A stretch of 41,663 nucleotides of DNA from Desulfobacterales bacterium (GCA_027064715.1 JAMOPG010000137.1:1-41663), one strand, 5' to 3'; positions 17,435-27,025 are shown, numbered from the stretch's first letter. A program made the numbers and translations. The notes: generated from the sequence alone by a model not told the origin.

Positions 17435-18349
17435 CAAAAACGTACCCACCAATACCAAGATCGCAGAGATAAAATTAAGGGTCAATATAACAGGATAGTC
17501 CCTTGCCAAGATTGCTTGATAGGCCATAAGCCCAATGCCTGGCCAGGAAAAAATAGATTCTATTATGACAGACCCTCCAATTAACCCAGGGATCACCAAA
17601 CCAAACATTGTAATAAATGGAAGAAGTGCATTTTTTAGGGCGTGTTTATAAATTACCTCGTCTTCAGAAAGCCCCTTTGCCCTGGCAGTCCTAATATAAT
17701 CTGCATCCTGGACTTCAAGCATCTGATTTCTCACATATCTAGATAAGATTGCAACCCCACCACTTGCAGACAAAAATGAAGGGATTACCAAGTGCCATAT
17801 CCTATCCATAATAAGGTGTAGCTGACTCTGAGACTGGATACCAAAGGTCTTCATGCCAATTACTGGTACGTGCAGGTAATTGACCACAAAGATTATGATT
17901 ACATATGCAAAGAAAAATCCTGGTATTGATATAAGGGTGTATGCAAAAAATGTAGTGGTCTTGTCAAATACAGATCCCCTTGATATGGCACTTTTGATGC
18001 CAATGGGAAAGGATATTGTCCACGTCAATATGGTTCCAATCAAAAACAGAGGAAAACTATTTAAAAACCTCTCCCATATCTTTTTCAAAACAGGTGTGTT
18101 GTCCTGCCAAGAAACACTTTTACCAGTGATCAAATCTTTATAAAAAAGATAATATTGAACATAAAGGGGTTTATCCAAATGAAAGTGTTCTTGAAATCTT
18201 TTGAGAAGCTCTGGTGTAAATTTTGGATTCATTGGATCTATTTGAGATGGCTTACCAGGGGCAAGATAAATAATCAAAAAGGATATCACAGATATAAAAA
18301 AAAGTGTGATAGATTTTTGCACTAGGTTTCTCAATATAAATTCTAGCAT
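17390..18349 (-). CDS. Peptide/nickel-type ABC transporter permease, DppB/OppB family
   Basis: A 319-residue inner-membrane permease. It begins with the usual FILRNLVQKSITLFFISVISFLIIYLAPG first segment, has about six hydrophobic helices, and carries the binding-protein-dependent transport signature RTARAKGLSEDEVIYKHALKNAL (the EAA loop that contacts the ATPase). It ends in the family-typical LYMIVDPRIKI. The length is normal. The ATG at 18347-18349 has no visible ribosome site, and 131 bases separate it from the upstream binding-protein gene. It should pair with a DppC-type permease and two ATPases, but the next gene is convergent, so those partners are not here. The substrate is unknown; oligopeptides are typical. 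Confidence 0.93.
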   Translation of the reverse strand: MLEFILRNLVQKSITLFFISVISFLIIYLAPGKPSQIDPMNPKFTPELLKRFQEHFHLDKPLYVQYYLFYKDLITGKSVSWQDNTPVLKKIWERFLNSFPLFLIGTILTWTISFPIGIKSAISRGSVFDKTTTFFAYTLISIPGFFFAYVIIIFVVNYLHVPVIGMKTFGIQSQSQLHLIMDRIWHLVIPSFLSASGGVAILSRYVRNQMLEVQDADYIRTARAKGLSEDEVIYKHALKNALLPFITMFGLVIPGLIGGSVIIESIFSWPGIGLMAYQAILARDYPVILTLNFISAILVLVGTFLSDLLYMIVDPRIKI

Positions 18350-18480
18350 AAAAACTTAAACCAATTTTAGACCATTTTTAAGTGGTTTGTGGTAAGCAGC
18401 AAGTACTACAGACCCATTATCCTACTTAAAACCTGTAACTAAACACTTTAAAAAAATTTTTCCTAAAAGTTTTTCTATAT

Positions 18481-20514
18481 TTAATTTTCAAAATAGATCC
18501 TTTTTGGAAGTTTGATCCATTTATTAAAATAGTATGAAAAATCTCCTGTTTTTGTGGGAGTTATCTTTTTATAAATTCTATTTCCATATTCATCTTTTTC
18601 CATAATTACGATTCTACTATCCAGGGCAACAGTCCATTTTCTCACAAATAAAAATGTATATGGACATTGATCTGCTATTAGTTGATGTAGTTTATGGCAA
18701 TATTCTATTTGTTTTGCTTTATCATATTCCATTCTAATCTTTTCTATAAGTTCATCTGCTTTTTTATTTTTAAAACCAATAAAGTTTAATTGATATGGAT
18801 TGGTCTGAGAAGAATGCCAGATTTGAAAAAGATCTGGCTCAATAGACATAACCCAACCCAATATCACAGCATCAAAATCTAATTTATTGATCCTTTCTTG
18901 AATAAATACAGACCACTCTACCACATCAGTGGACACATCAACTCCAATCTTTTTCCATGCATCTTGAACAATAGCCAATATTGCACGCCTTATCTCATTT
19001 CCTGAGTTTGTTATTAAGGTAAATTGCAACTTTTTCCCATTTTTATAAAGCCAGCCATCTTTTCTTTTTTTCCAACCAGCTTCTTGTAAAAGACAAAGTG
19101 CACCTTCTGGATCATATGGAATGGGTTTTACATTTTTATTATAGTATGGGGTCTGTTTCACAAATGGACCTGTTATCCTCTCTCCTTGATTATAAAGCAC
19201 ATATTTAATGATCTTATCTACATCTATTGCCATGGAAAGTGCCCGCCTTACACGAACATCTTTAAAAATATCACGCCTCAAATTATATCCAATATAAGTA
19301 TAACCAAAGGAAGTTCCAGAAAACACTTGAAATTTATCATTGTTTTGAAATCTCTCCACCTCATGGGGTTGTGGAGAATAGATGTCCAATGTTCCTGACA
19401 AAAATTCCATCTCTTCAGTGAGCTTATCTGGGATAATTCTGAAAATATACTTTTTGTAATTTGGTGGACCTTCCCAATATTGTTCAAATCTCTCCAAGAT
19501 AATATATTCTCCAGATTTCCATTTTTTAAATTTAAAAGGACCAGAACCTATTGGATGTCTGTTAAAAGATGAATCTCTTATTGTAAATTTATCAGGATCC
19601 ATGCCCCTAGATTTTGCCTCTTTTTTAAGGGCATCTTTGTTTAATAGATGTTCAGGTAAAATCCCTATTGACCAGGCAGAGAGTGCTGGAGAATAGAGTC
19701 TTTTATATGTGATCTTCACAGTATAAGGATCAATAACTTCTACCTTTTTTACAGGCTCAAAATCAGAGATCCTTGGAGATAAATTTTTGGGATCCATGAT
19801 TGCTTCATATGTAAATTTTACATCTTTTGCAGTTAATTTGACTCCATCATGAAATAGGACATTGTGTCTTAAATAAAACAAAATTACAGGATTTTCTTCA
19901 CAAACTGGTAATACTTTTTTCCCTAACTCATTTATATTTATGTTTTTTTCTGATACAGAAATATATTTTTTATAATCTACAAAGCTACAAAAATCCTTTT
20001 TTGACCTATTTTTTAATATAGCAAAAAATTCAGGAACCACTTTATTCATCACAATCTTTATTTTTTTATTGGGATAGATCTTAACATTTATCTTTTTCCC
20101 ATTGTGATTTATAGAAATCTCTTTACCCTTTTCTTGTGTCACATCAAATGAAGTTACAGATTTCATATTGCTCACAATAGATTTTATTTCTTCTATGTCC
20201 TCATCTTTTTTTGGCAAAATATAGATCTCTTCATAGATCTTCCATTTTTTTGCAATCCTTCCCCTGAAATTTAAGTTCTCATCCCTATCTATTAATCCTT
20301 CAAAGACCTTTGATTCTATTTCAGCTGAAGCAGAATCAGCAGATAATATTGGATTTAATATGGAGGCATCACCAGTGGAACCACTAATAAACTCTTCTAA
20401 CCTTTGTTTATTACCCCTGGTTTGTTCTTCATATGTTGGAATCCAGAAGTAAGATTGGATCAAAAAAAGTATGGTTAGTAGAGGTAGCAGGGTTAATATC
20501 CTTTTTATCCACAT
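18481..20514 (-). CDS. Extracellular solute-binding protein, family 5, with a large N-terminal insert
   Basis: A 677-residue peptide-type binding protein. Residues 5-24 form a hydrophobic signal or anchor, with no lipobox Cys, so it is either cleaved or stays anchored in the inner membrane. Family 5 hallmarks are NPILSADSASAEIESKVFEGLI (51-72), the FHDGVKLTAKDVKFTYEAIMDP strand, HPIGSGPFKFKKWKSGEYI, and DVRVRRALSMAIDVDKI. The core is interrupted between the AKKW strand (about 91) and YLRHNVLFHDG (214 onward) by about 100 extra residues containing two Cys (about 176 and 205). AAGGA precedes the ATG. The only partner gene beside it is the DppB-type permease. The 131-base gap that follows holds no gene and no clear terminator. 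Confidence 0.9.
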   Translation of the reverse strand: MWIKRILTLLPLLTILFLIQSYFWIPTYEEQTRGNKQRLEEFISGSTGDASILNPILSADSASAEIESKVFEGLIDRDENLNFRGRIAKKWKIYEEIYILPKKDEDIEEIKSIVSNMKSVTSFDVTQEKGKEISINHNGKKINVKIYPNKKIKIVMNKVVPEFFAILKNRSKKDFCSFVDYKKYISVSEKNININELGKKVLPVCEENPVILFYLRHNVLFHDGVKLTAKDVKFTYEAIMDPKNLSPRISDFEPVKKVEVIDPYTVKITYKRLYSPALSAWSIGILPEHLLNKDALKKEAKSRGMDPDKFTIRDSSFNRHPIGSGPFKFKKWKSGEYIILERFEQYWEGPPNYKKYIFRIIPDKLTEEMEFLSGTLDIYSPQPHEVERFQNNDKFQVFSGTSFGYTYIGYNLRRDIFKDVRVRRALSMAIDVDKIIKYVLYNQGERITGPFVKQTPYYNKNVKPIPYDPEGALCLLQEAGWKKRKDGWLYKNGKKLQFTLITNSGNEIRRAILAIVQDAWKKIGVDVSTDVVEWSVFIQERINKLDFDAVILGWVMSIEPDLFQIWHSSQTNPYQLNFIGFKNKKADELIEKIRMEYDKAKQIEYCHKLHQLIADQCPYTFLFVRKWTVALDSRIVIMEKDEYGNRIYKKITPTKTGDFSYYFNKWIKLPKRIYFEN

Positions 20515-20572
20515 TGGAAATCCTTAAACTCTTATTTATGTTGAGTTAAATCTTTATTAAAAAAAACATCCC

Positions 20573-20600
20573 TTGACAAGTAATTCACTACTTTTATTTT
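20573..20600 (+). promoter_or_regulatory. Predicted promoter for htpG
   Basis: A perfect TTGACA (20573-20578) and TATTTT (20595-20600) are 16 bases apart, 46 bases before the htpG ATG. The -35 lies in the near-palindrome CTTGACAAG, so on the other strand TTGTCA could serve the divergent binding-protein gene. I see no clear heat-shock CIRCE element in the gap. Confidence 0.5.
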
Positions 20601-20646
20601 TTAAATAGCATAACTATTTTTTAATCTTAAGCTTTGGAGGGCAGAG

Positions 20647-22506
20647 ATGACACAAACAGAAAGATTTGAGTTTCAGGCAGAGACCAAAAAGCTTTTGGAT
20701 ATTATTATCAATTCCATATATACAAACAAAGAGATCTTTTTAAGGGAGCTTATATCCAATGCATCAGACGCATTGGACAAAGTAAGGTTTCTGCTCACTC
20801 AAGGAAAGGATGTCTATCAGAAGGACCTTCCTTTAGAGATCAAGATCTTTTTAGATAACAAAAACAAGACCCTTACCATTGAAGATAGTGGCATTGGAAT
20901 GACAAAGGAGGAGGTGGTTGAAAATCTAGGAACAATCGCAAAATCTGGTACTGAGAATTTTTTAAAAGAGATATCAAAAGAAAAAGGGGATGCAGAAAAC
21001 ATTATAGGCAAATTTGGCGTTGGATTTTACTCTGTTTTTATGGTTGCAAAGGAAGTGGAAGTAAAAAGTAGGTCAGCAAAACCAGATGCAAGACCAGTTT
21101 TGTGGAAATCAGACGGAATGGGGACTTATGAAGTAGCAGAGATTGAGGAAGATCTAAACAGGGGTACAAAGATCACTGTATATCTAAAAGATGATGCCAC
21201 ATACCTTTTAGGAAAGGAGAAGATAAAATCCATTATAAAGACACATTCAAATTTCATTGCATTTCCTATATATGTTGATGGAGAGAAAGTAAATACTATC
21301 CCAGCTCTTTGGAAAGAGCCAAAGTTTAAGATCAAAAAAGAGCAGTATGATGATTTTTATAAATTCTTGACCCATGATCCAGAACCTCCACTTGATTATG
21401 TACATATATCAGTGGATGCACCTGTGCAATTTAGCTCCATTGTTTTTATACCTCCAAAATCCACAGTTATATTTGATGCGATTTCTGATGAATATGGACT
21501 TGATTTATACGTAAACAGGGTACTGATTCAAAAGAAATATAAAGAACTTATCCCAAGATACCTTGGTTTTTTAAAAGGTGTTGTGGATAGCTCAGATCTG
21601 CCTTTAACTCTTGCAAGGGAAGGGATACAGGAAAATAGGATTATCCAAAAGATAAATTCCACCTTAACAAAACAGGTGCTTAAAAAATTAGAAGAGATTG
21701 CAGAAAAGGACAAAGAAAAATATAACACATTCTGGAGAGAACATTCAAAAGTATTTAAATTGGGTTATACAGATCTTCAAAATAGAGAAATTTTCGCAAA
21801 ACTCTTAAGATTTAACTCTTCAAAATGCAAAGATGAAAAAGAACTCATATCATTAGATGATTATATTAAGAATCTAAAACAGGACCAAAATGAAATTTAT
21901 TATGTATCAGGATCAGATAGAAGATCTTGTGACAACAGCCCATATATAGAAAAATTCAAAGAAAAAGACATAGAAGTTTTGTATTTGTATGAACCAATAG
22001 ATGAATTTATCTTACAGGCATTGACAGAATATAATGGTAAAAAATTTGTTGCAGTGGAACATGCAGATGTATCTAAATTAGATACATCTAAAGACAAAAA
22101 AGAAGATAGTGTGGATGTATCACCATTACTTAAAAAGATAAAAGATGTCTTAAAAGATAAGATACAGGATGTGAGAACCACAGAAAGGCTCAGTCAAAGT
22201 CCAGTATGTCTGGTTAATCCAACAACAGGAATAAGTTCACAAATGCAAAAAGTTCTACAGCTTATAACCAAAGATCAATCAATACCAAAATATATCATGG
22301 AAATTAATCCAAAACACGAGATTATAAAAGAACTTGCAGAAGCTGTTTCTAAAAATAAAGGGGATGGATTTGTGGATCTCACCATTAATTATTTGTATCA
22401 AGTTGCACTCCTACAAAATGGCTTTGTGCCTGATGTCAATGAATTTGCCCAAAATTCATTTGAGATTTTGAAAAAAGCAGGTAAATACTTAATTGAAAAT
22501 GCATAA
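20647..22506 (+). CDS. htpG: Molecular chaperone HtpG (bacterial Hsp90)
   Basis: A 619-residue ATP-dependent cytosolic chaperone. The N-terminal GHKL ATPase has FLRELISNASDALDKVRF, EDSGIGMTKEEV, the GTIAKSGTENFL lid and GKFGVGFYSVFMVA. The middle domain has LTLAREGIQENRIIQKINSTL with the catalytic Arg loop. The C-terminal dimerisation domain is present and the protein lacks the eukaryotic MEEVD tail. The length is typical. GGAGGG precedes the ATG. It is transcribed alone, from its own promoter to a terminator at 22526-22565. A 25-base perfect palindrome lies inside the coding sequence near the junction of the middle and C-terminal domains. Confidence 0.97.
   Translation: MTQTERFEFQAETKKLLDIIINSIYTNKEIFLRELISNASDALDKVRFLLTQGKDVYQKDLPLEIKIFLDNKNKTLTIEDSGIGMTKEEVVENLGTIAKSGTENFLKEISKEKGDAENIIGKFGVGFYSVFMVAKEVEVKSRSAKPDARPVLWKSDGMGTYEVAEIEEDLNRGTKITVYLKDDATYLLGKEKIKSIIKTHSNFIAFPIYVDGEKVNTIPALWKEPKFKIKKEQYDDFYKFLTHDPEPPLDYVHISVDAPVQFSSIVFIPPKSTVIFDAISDEYGLDLYVNRVLIQKKYKELIPRYLGFLKGVVDSSDLPLTLAREGIQENRIIQKINSTLTKQVLKKLEEIAEKDKEKYNTFWREHSKVFKLGYTDLQNREIFAKLLRFNSSKCKDEKELISLDDYIKNLKQDQNEIYYVSGSDRRSCDNSPYIEKFKEKDIEVLYLYEPIDEFILQALTEYNGKKFVAVEHADVSKLDTSKDKKEDSVDVSPLLKKIKDVLKDKIQDVRTTERLSQSPVCLVNPTTGISSQMQKVLQLITKDQSIPKYIMEINPKHEIIKELAEAVSKNKGDGFVDLTINYLYQVALLQNGFVPDVNEFAQNSFEILKKAGKYLIENA
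22065..22089. repeat. 25-base perfect palindrome inside htpG
   Basis: Twelve-base arms AGATGTATCTAA and TTAGATACATCT flank a single A. Bases just outside do not pair. It encodes part of the segment ADVSKLDTSKD in the reading frame of htpG. The mRNA could fold into a strong hairpin here; as DNA it is a candidate protein-binding or cruciform site. No function can be assigned. Confidence 0.85.
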
Positions 22507-22525
22507 AATGATGTATGGAATACAG

Positions 22526-22565
22526 ATAAGGGAGTCCTTTTGATGAGGAACTCCCTTATTTTTTA
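22526..22565 (+). terminator. Rho-independent terminator after htpG
   Basis: The stem ATAAGGGAGTCC pairs with GGAACTCCCTTAT (one bulged A) around a nine-base loop, directly followed by a run of T (22559-22564). It starts 19 bases after the htpG stop. It separates htpG from the mfd operon and is the clearest terminator in the window. Confidence 0.9.
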
Positions 22566-22624
22566 TGTATGCTATTAAAGTATTTACTAATTTTTTGTCC
22601 TATTTGCATCAATTATTTTATTTA

Positions 22625-22653
22625 TTGAAAATCAACCCTTAAAATATTATCAT
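22625..22653 (+). promoter_or_regulatory. Predicted promoter for the mfd operon
   Basis: TTGAAA (22625-22630) and TATCAT (22648-22653) are 17 bases apart; each differs from consensus at one base. The expected start is near 22660, leaving about 36 bases of leader before the mfd start codon. Confidence 0.6.
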
Positions 22654-22695
22654 TTTTTCGTGGATAAAAATTTTTTTAGATAAAGGGTTGGTCTA

Positions 22696-25600
22696 TTGTT
22701 TATTCCCATTGATGTTAAAAGCATTTTAGATAAGCTAGATAAACACCTAACCATATCTAAGGCAAGTGAGGGAACTGTAGGGTATCTTGCCTATTATTTT
22801 CAACAATCAGGCAAAGATGTCATAGTCCTTTTCCCTGATGAGTCTTATCTAAGATCATTTTCTTCAATTTTATCCATCCTATCTCCAAGAAATTTTCCTT
22901 TTTGGGAAAACTCATACATTGAGTTTGGGCCCTATGCGCCATCAGAGAATTCCAAAAAGGCGTGGGCAGACAGATGGGCAGCACTTTTTCAGCTAAAGGA
23001 AGCAAAAGGCCCCAAGATAGTTGCGTGTACAGTTGACAACTTATTGCCATTTTGGCCACCTCAAACAATCTTGGATCACTATTACTATTTTATTTCTATA
23101 AATGATGAAATTCCTTATGAAGAATTTTTAAAAGAAATAACTGAATGGGGATATGAAAGGACAAAATTGGTTACGAATATTGGTGAGGTATCTGTGAGGG
23201 GAGATATCATAGATATATATCCACCAGGATACAACTTTCCCATTAGAATTGAACTTTTTTCTGATATTGTTGAAAGTATAAGGACATATGACCCTGTAAC
23301 TCAACGATCCCAAAATAATATAAATGAGGCCATAATTCTTCCTATATCCCCAACAATATTAAATGAAAAACTTTTTTCTGATGCAGAGTCCATGTGGGAA
23401 TATTTGTGGAAGATCGGAAGCTTAAGTAAAGATACAATTGCCTATTTCCAAAATTCCATATTAACTGCATCCCTAAATATACCGCCTGGTCTATTTTACA
23501 GAGAATCTGTGCCCTTTATAAGCCACATCTCAAGAGATTCTATATTCTTTCTTGTGGAACCTGAAATCCTTAGACGCTCATTGGAAGATTTGGAGGCTGA
23601 ATGGAAAAATTATTTTGAAATGTTAAAACTAGATAAAGGAATTTCTATCCCTTATGATAGGGCCTTTCATACACCACAACAGGCAAAGGCTTTGTGGTTA
23701 GACAAGACCACAATCATTTTTGATTCCCTCGCCAAAGGAGGGAAAAACTCTTTAGAACTTCCAGAACAAAAATATTATTCATTTTCAGATCTTTTTTGGA
23801 AGCCAGAAGAAAAAAGACGACCTCTATCTACTTTACTGACAAATTTAGAATCTTGGAAAAAGATTAAAAATCAAACCATCTTGGCCTTTAGGAGTCAAAA
23901 TTCAAGAAAAAAGTTTTTAAAATTAGTAAAGGAATTAACCCAAGATTCCCTTGAGATAAAAAGAGATTTCCATCCACACAAAAAGGGAATATATGCAGTT
24001 GTATCAAATCTTAAAAATGGACTTTCACTTGATTGGAATCACCTACTTTTTTTGCCTGAAGCTATAATCCTTCCTGCTCAAGACAAAAAGATAAAAAAAT
24101 CTAGAAAAGACTTTAAAGGCATTAAAGGTCTTGATGAAATCAGGGTAGGGGATTTCTTGGTACACAGGGATTACGGAATAGGGATATTTAAAGGTTTAAC
24201 AAGACTTCAAGTTGGTGATGTGGGAAATGATTTTCTGGAAATTGAATATGCGGATTCAAATAAGCTTTTTTTGCCTGTGGATAAGCTTGGTTTGATACAA
24301 AAATATAAAGGGCCAGATGGTATAGTTCCCAAATTAGATAAACTTGGATCTGCAACTTGGATAAAAAATAGAGAAAAGGTAAAAAGGGCAATTGAGGCCA
24401 TAGCCCACGACCTTGTGTCCATGTATGCATATAGAAAAGTAGCCAAAAGATTTAAATATCCCCCTATTGATGAAGAATTTAGAGAATTTGAGGCAACATT
24501 TCCTTTTGAAGAGACGCCAGATCAAGAAAGGGCAATTGAAGAAGTACTCAAAGATATGGAAAAAGAAGAGCCAATGGACAGGCTCATCTGTGGAGATGTT
24601 GGTTTTGGAAAAACTGAGATTGCCATGAGAGCTGCATATAGGGCTGTATTGGCAGGAAGACAGGTTGCACTGTTGTGTCCAACCACAGTGCTTGCTGAAC
24701 AACACTTTAGGACATTTAAGAGTAGAATGGAGGATTTTGGAGTCAAGGTTGCAATGCTCAGCAGATTTGTCCCACGACAAAGACAAAAAGAGATAATTGA
24801 ATCAATAAAAAGGGGGGAGATTGACATAATTATTGGTACCCATAGGCTACTTTCCAGCGATGTAACAATTCCAAAGATTGGTCTTTTGATCTTAGATGAA
24901 GAACAGAGATTTGGGGTAAGACAAAAGGAAAAATTGAAACAAATGAGAAAAAATATTGATGTATTGACCTTGACAGCCACCCCAATACCAAGGACCCTCC
25001 AACTTTCTCTAGCTGGAATAAGAGATCTTAGTGTTATAGAAACACCTCCTGTTGATAGAAAACCTGTTGAGACAAATATCATTGAAAGGGATAAAGAAAA
25101 ACTAAGGGAAATAGTTTTAAGAGAACTGCATAGGGGTGGACAGGTATTTTGGGTTTATAATCGGGTAAGGGGGATTGAAAATGTAAAACAATTTGTAAAA
25201 TCCATTTGTCCAGATGCCAGGGTTGAAGTTGCACATGGACAAATGTCAGAAAGGAGACTAGAAGAGACCTTACACAATTTTTTACTTGGAGAAATAGATA
25301 TTTTGGTATGCACAGCCATAATTGAGGCAGGCCTTGATTTTCCCAGGGCAAACACCTTAATTGTAGATACACCACAGCTCTTTGGATTGGGGCAGTTATA
25401 TCAGTTAAGGGGCAGGGTTGGAAGATCCTCAACTCAGGCATATGCATACTTTGTTGTGGATTCCCTAAAAAAATTGTCAAAATCTGTTTTAAAGAGGCTC
25501 AAGACCATATTGGAACTGGACTATCTGGGAGCTGGATTTAAGGTTGCAATGGAAGATCTAAAGCTCAGGGGGGCTGGAAACCTACTTGGAGAGGCCCAAA

Positions 25601-26154
25601 CAGGAAACATAGCCAAAGTTGGGCTTGATTTATATCTAGAAATGTTGGACAAAGAGGTGAGAAGGCTTAAAGGAGAAAAGATTGATGAAGAGATTGAACC
25701 ACAGTTGAACATATTTGTAGAGGCAAATATACCAACATCTTATATAATGGATAATGAGGAGAGGCTTACCTATTATAAGCTGTTGTCAACATGCAGAACG
25801 AGAGAAGAATTTAAAATGGTAGAACAAGAGCTGCAGGATAGATTTGGTCATCTACCAAAATCTGTTGCAAATTTGATATCTATCCTCGAATTTAAAAGCA
25901 TAATCAAAAAACTGCAGGCTGATAGGGCGGATTTTTACAAAGACAAGGTAGTCATTGGCTGGGAAAAGACTCAAATAAGTGTTGCCCCAGAAAGGATGGT
26001 AAGTTGGATAAATAATCAAAAAGGATCTATAAGAATGATAAATTCAAACAAGATTGAACTGTTAATATTTGATGAAGATTATTCAAAAGAGGTATCTCAA
26101 TGGACAGAGAAGCTAAGTACAATTCTTTCAGAGGAGCAAGTTTATGAAAATTAA
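22696..26154 (+). CDS. mfd: Transcription-repair coupling factor Mfd
   Basis: An 1152-residue DNA translocase that removes stalled RNA polymerase and recruits UvrA. The N-terminal UvrB-homology module has VSVRGDIIDIYPPG. The CarD-like RNA polymerase-interaction domain is at about 480 (IRVGDFLVHRDYGIGIFKGL). The RecG-like motor has Walker A GDVGFGKTE (about 633), a DEEQRFG motif II (about 733), TATPIPRTLQLS, and GRVGRSSTQAYAYF. A C-terminal TRCF domain is present. The length is standard. The start codon appears to be TTG (22696) with AAAGGG eight bases upstream; no better ATG lies near. It is the first gene of a long plus-strand run, and its end overlaps the surA-like gene by 11 bases. Confidence 0.96.
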   Translation: MFIPIDVKSILDKLDKHLTISKASEGTVGYLAYYFQQSGKDVIVLFPDESYLRSFSSILSILSPRNFPFWENSYIEFGPYAPSENSKKAWADRWAALFQLKEAKGPKIVACTVDNLLPFWPPQTILDHYYYFISINDEIPYEEFLKEITEWGYERTKLVTNIGEVSVRGDIIDIYPPGYNFPIRIELFSDIVESIRTYDPVTQRSQNNINEAIILPISPTILNEKLFSDAESMWEYLWKIGSLSKDTIAYFQNSILTASLNIPPGLFYRESVPFISHISRDSIFFLVEPEILRRSLEDLEAEWKNYFEMLKLDKGISIPYDRAFHTPQQAKALWLDKTTIIFDSLAKGGKNSLELPEQKYYSFSDLFWKPEEKRRPLSTLLTNLESWKKIKNQTILAFRSQNSRKKFLKLVKELTQDSLEIKRDFHPHKKGIYAVVSNLKNGLSLDWNHLLFLPEAIILPAQDKKIKKSRKDFKGIKGLDEIRVGDFLVHRDYGIGIFKGLTRLQVGDVGNDFLEIEYADSNKLFLPVDKLGLIQKYKGPDGIVPKLDKLGSATWIKNREKVKRAIEAIAHDLVSMYAYRKVAKRFKYPPIDEEFREFEATFPFEETPDQERAIEEVLKDMEKEEPMDRLICGDVGFGKTEIAMRAAYRAVLAGRQVALLCPTTVLAEQHFRTFKSRMEDFGVKVAMLSRFVPRQRQKEIIESIKRGEIDIIIGTHRLLSSDVTIPKIGLLILDEEQRFGVRQKEKLKQMRKNIDVLTLTATPIPRTLQLSLAGIRDLSVIETPPVDRKPVETNIIERDKEKLREIVLRELHRGGQVFWVYNRVRGIENVKQFVKSICPDARVEVAHGQMSERRLEETLHNFLLGEIDILVCTAIIEAGLDFPRANTLIVDTPQLFGLGQLYQLRGRVGRSSTQAYAYFVVDSLKKLSKSVLKRLKTILELDYLGAGFKVAMEDLKLRGAGNLLGEAQTGNIAKVGLDLYLEMLDKEVRRLKGEKIDEEIEPQLNIFVEANIPTSYIMDNEERLTYYKLLSTCRTREEFKMVEQELQDRFGHLPKSVANLISILEFKSIIKKLQADRADFYKDKVVIGWEKTQISVAPERMVSWINNQKGSIRMINSNKIELLIFDEDYSKEVSQWTEKLSTILSEEQVYEN

Positions 26155-27022
26155 AATTTTTGGATTTATTTTTTTATTTTTTATTATTTTTACAACAAAT
26201 ATAGAAGCAAAGCTTGTGGATAAGATAGTTGCTATTGTAAATGGAGAGGTAATTACTCTTTATGATCTGAAAAAAGAGATAAAAAAGGCAAGCCTGTCAG
26301 AAGGGATCAATATAAATCTCAATAATAAAGAGATGGTTCTTAGTTTTTTGAATGAAATGATAAATAAAAAGATATTCTTACAAGAAGCTGAAAGGCTAGG
26401 GGTAGAGGTGTCAGATTCAGAAGTAGAAAATCAAATAAATCAAATTATAAAATCAACTTCTCTAACAGAAGAAGAATTCAATAACATGCTTACAAAACAA
26501 GGAATTACAATGGAAGATTTAAAAAAAGATATAAAAGATAACATAAAAATTAATAAACTCATCTCTTATATGGTGAAAAGTAAGGTGATAGTTACAGATG
26601 AAGATATTTCAAATTATATAAAGGAAAATGCAATCAATATAAAAAAAGGAGAAACGGCTAATCTTGTCATGTTTTCTTCCACACAAAGATCTTTGCTAGA
26701 TAAAGTAACACTGAACAACAATAAAATTGATGTACCTCAAGGAGTGCAAAAGATAGATATAGGAGAGGTCTTTATTGATAGTTTGCAACCTCAATGGAAA
26801 AAAGCCCTAGCAGGTGTCAAAGCTGGAGAATTCTCCCCTGTTTTTCGTATTCAGGGGAAATATGTAAAGTTTTTTGTAAAAGAGAAAAAATTCAAAAACA
26901 CATTTGATGAGAGCCTAAAACAAAAGATTAGACAACAAATTTATAACGAAAAGCTAAAACAGAGATATAATGAATATCTCTCTCAACTAAAATCAAAGGC
27001 CGTAATAGAAATAAGGATATAG
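26144..27022 (+). CDS. SurA-like periplasmic chaperone, N-terminal domain protein
   Basis: A 292-residue exported protein with an N-terminal signal peptide (hydrophobic residues about 4-18, likely cut after IEA). It is followed by the SurA N-terminal chaperone domain: DKIVAIVNGEVITLYDLKKEI, LNEMINKKIFLQEAERLGVEVSDSEV, and the TEEEFNNMLTKQGITMEDLKKDIKDNIK helices. The region from about 165, where a parvulin rotamase domain would be expected, is short and lacks the usual RHILI-type start, so prolyl isomerase activity is doubtful. Its role is probably to escort outer-membrane proteins through the periplasm. It overlaps mfd by 11 bases and precedes the rodZ-like gene by 3 bases. Confidence 0.88.
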   Translation: MKIKIFGFIFLFFIIFTTNIEAKLVDKIVAIVNGEVITLYDLKKEIKKASLSEGININLNNKEMVLSFLNEMINKKIFLQEAERLGVEVSDSEVENQINQIIKSTSLTEEEFNNMLTKQGITMEDLKKDIKDNIKINKLISYMVKSKVIVTDEDISNYIKENAINIKKGETANLVMFSSTQRSLLDKVTLNNNKIDVPQGVQKIDIGEVFIDSLQPQWKKALAGVKAGEFSPVFRIQGKYVKFFVKEKKFKNTFDESLKQKIRQQIYNEKLKQRYNEYLSQLKSKAVIEIRI

Positions 27023-27025
27023 TTT

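Noticed and set aside
24188-25480. Several long minus-strand open frames inside mfd
   Set aside because: They overlap a well-conserved gene, have no ribosome sites or family features, and arise from the codon pattern of the opposite strand.
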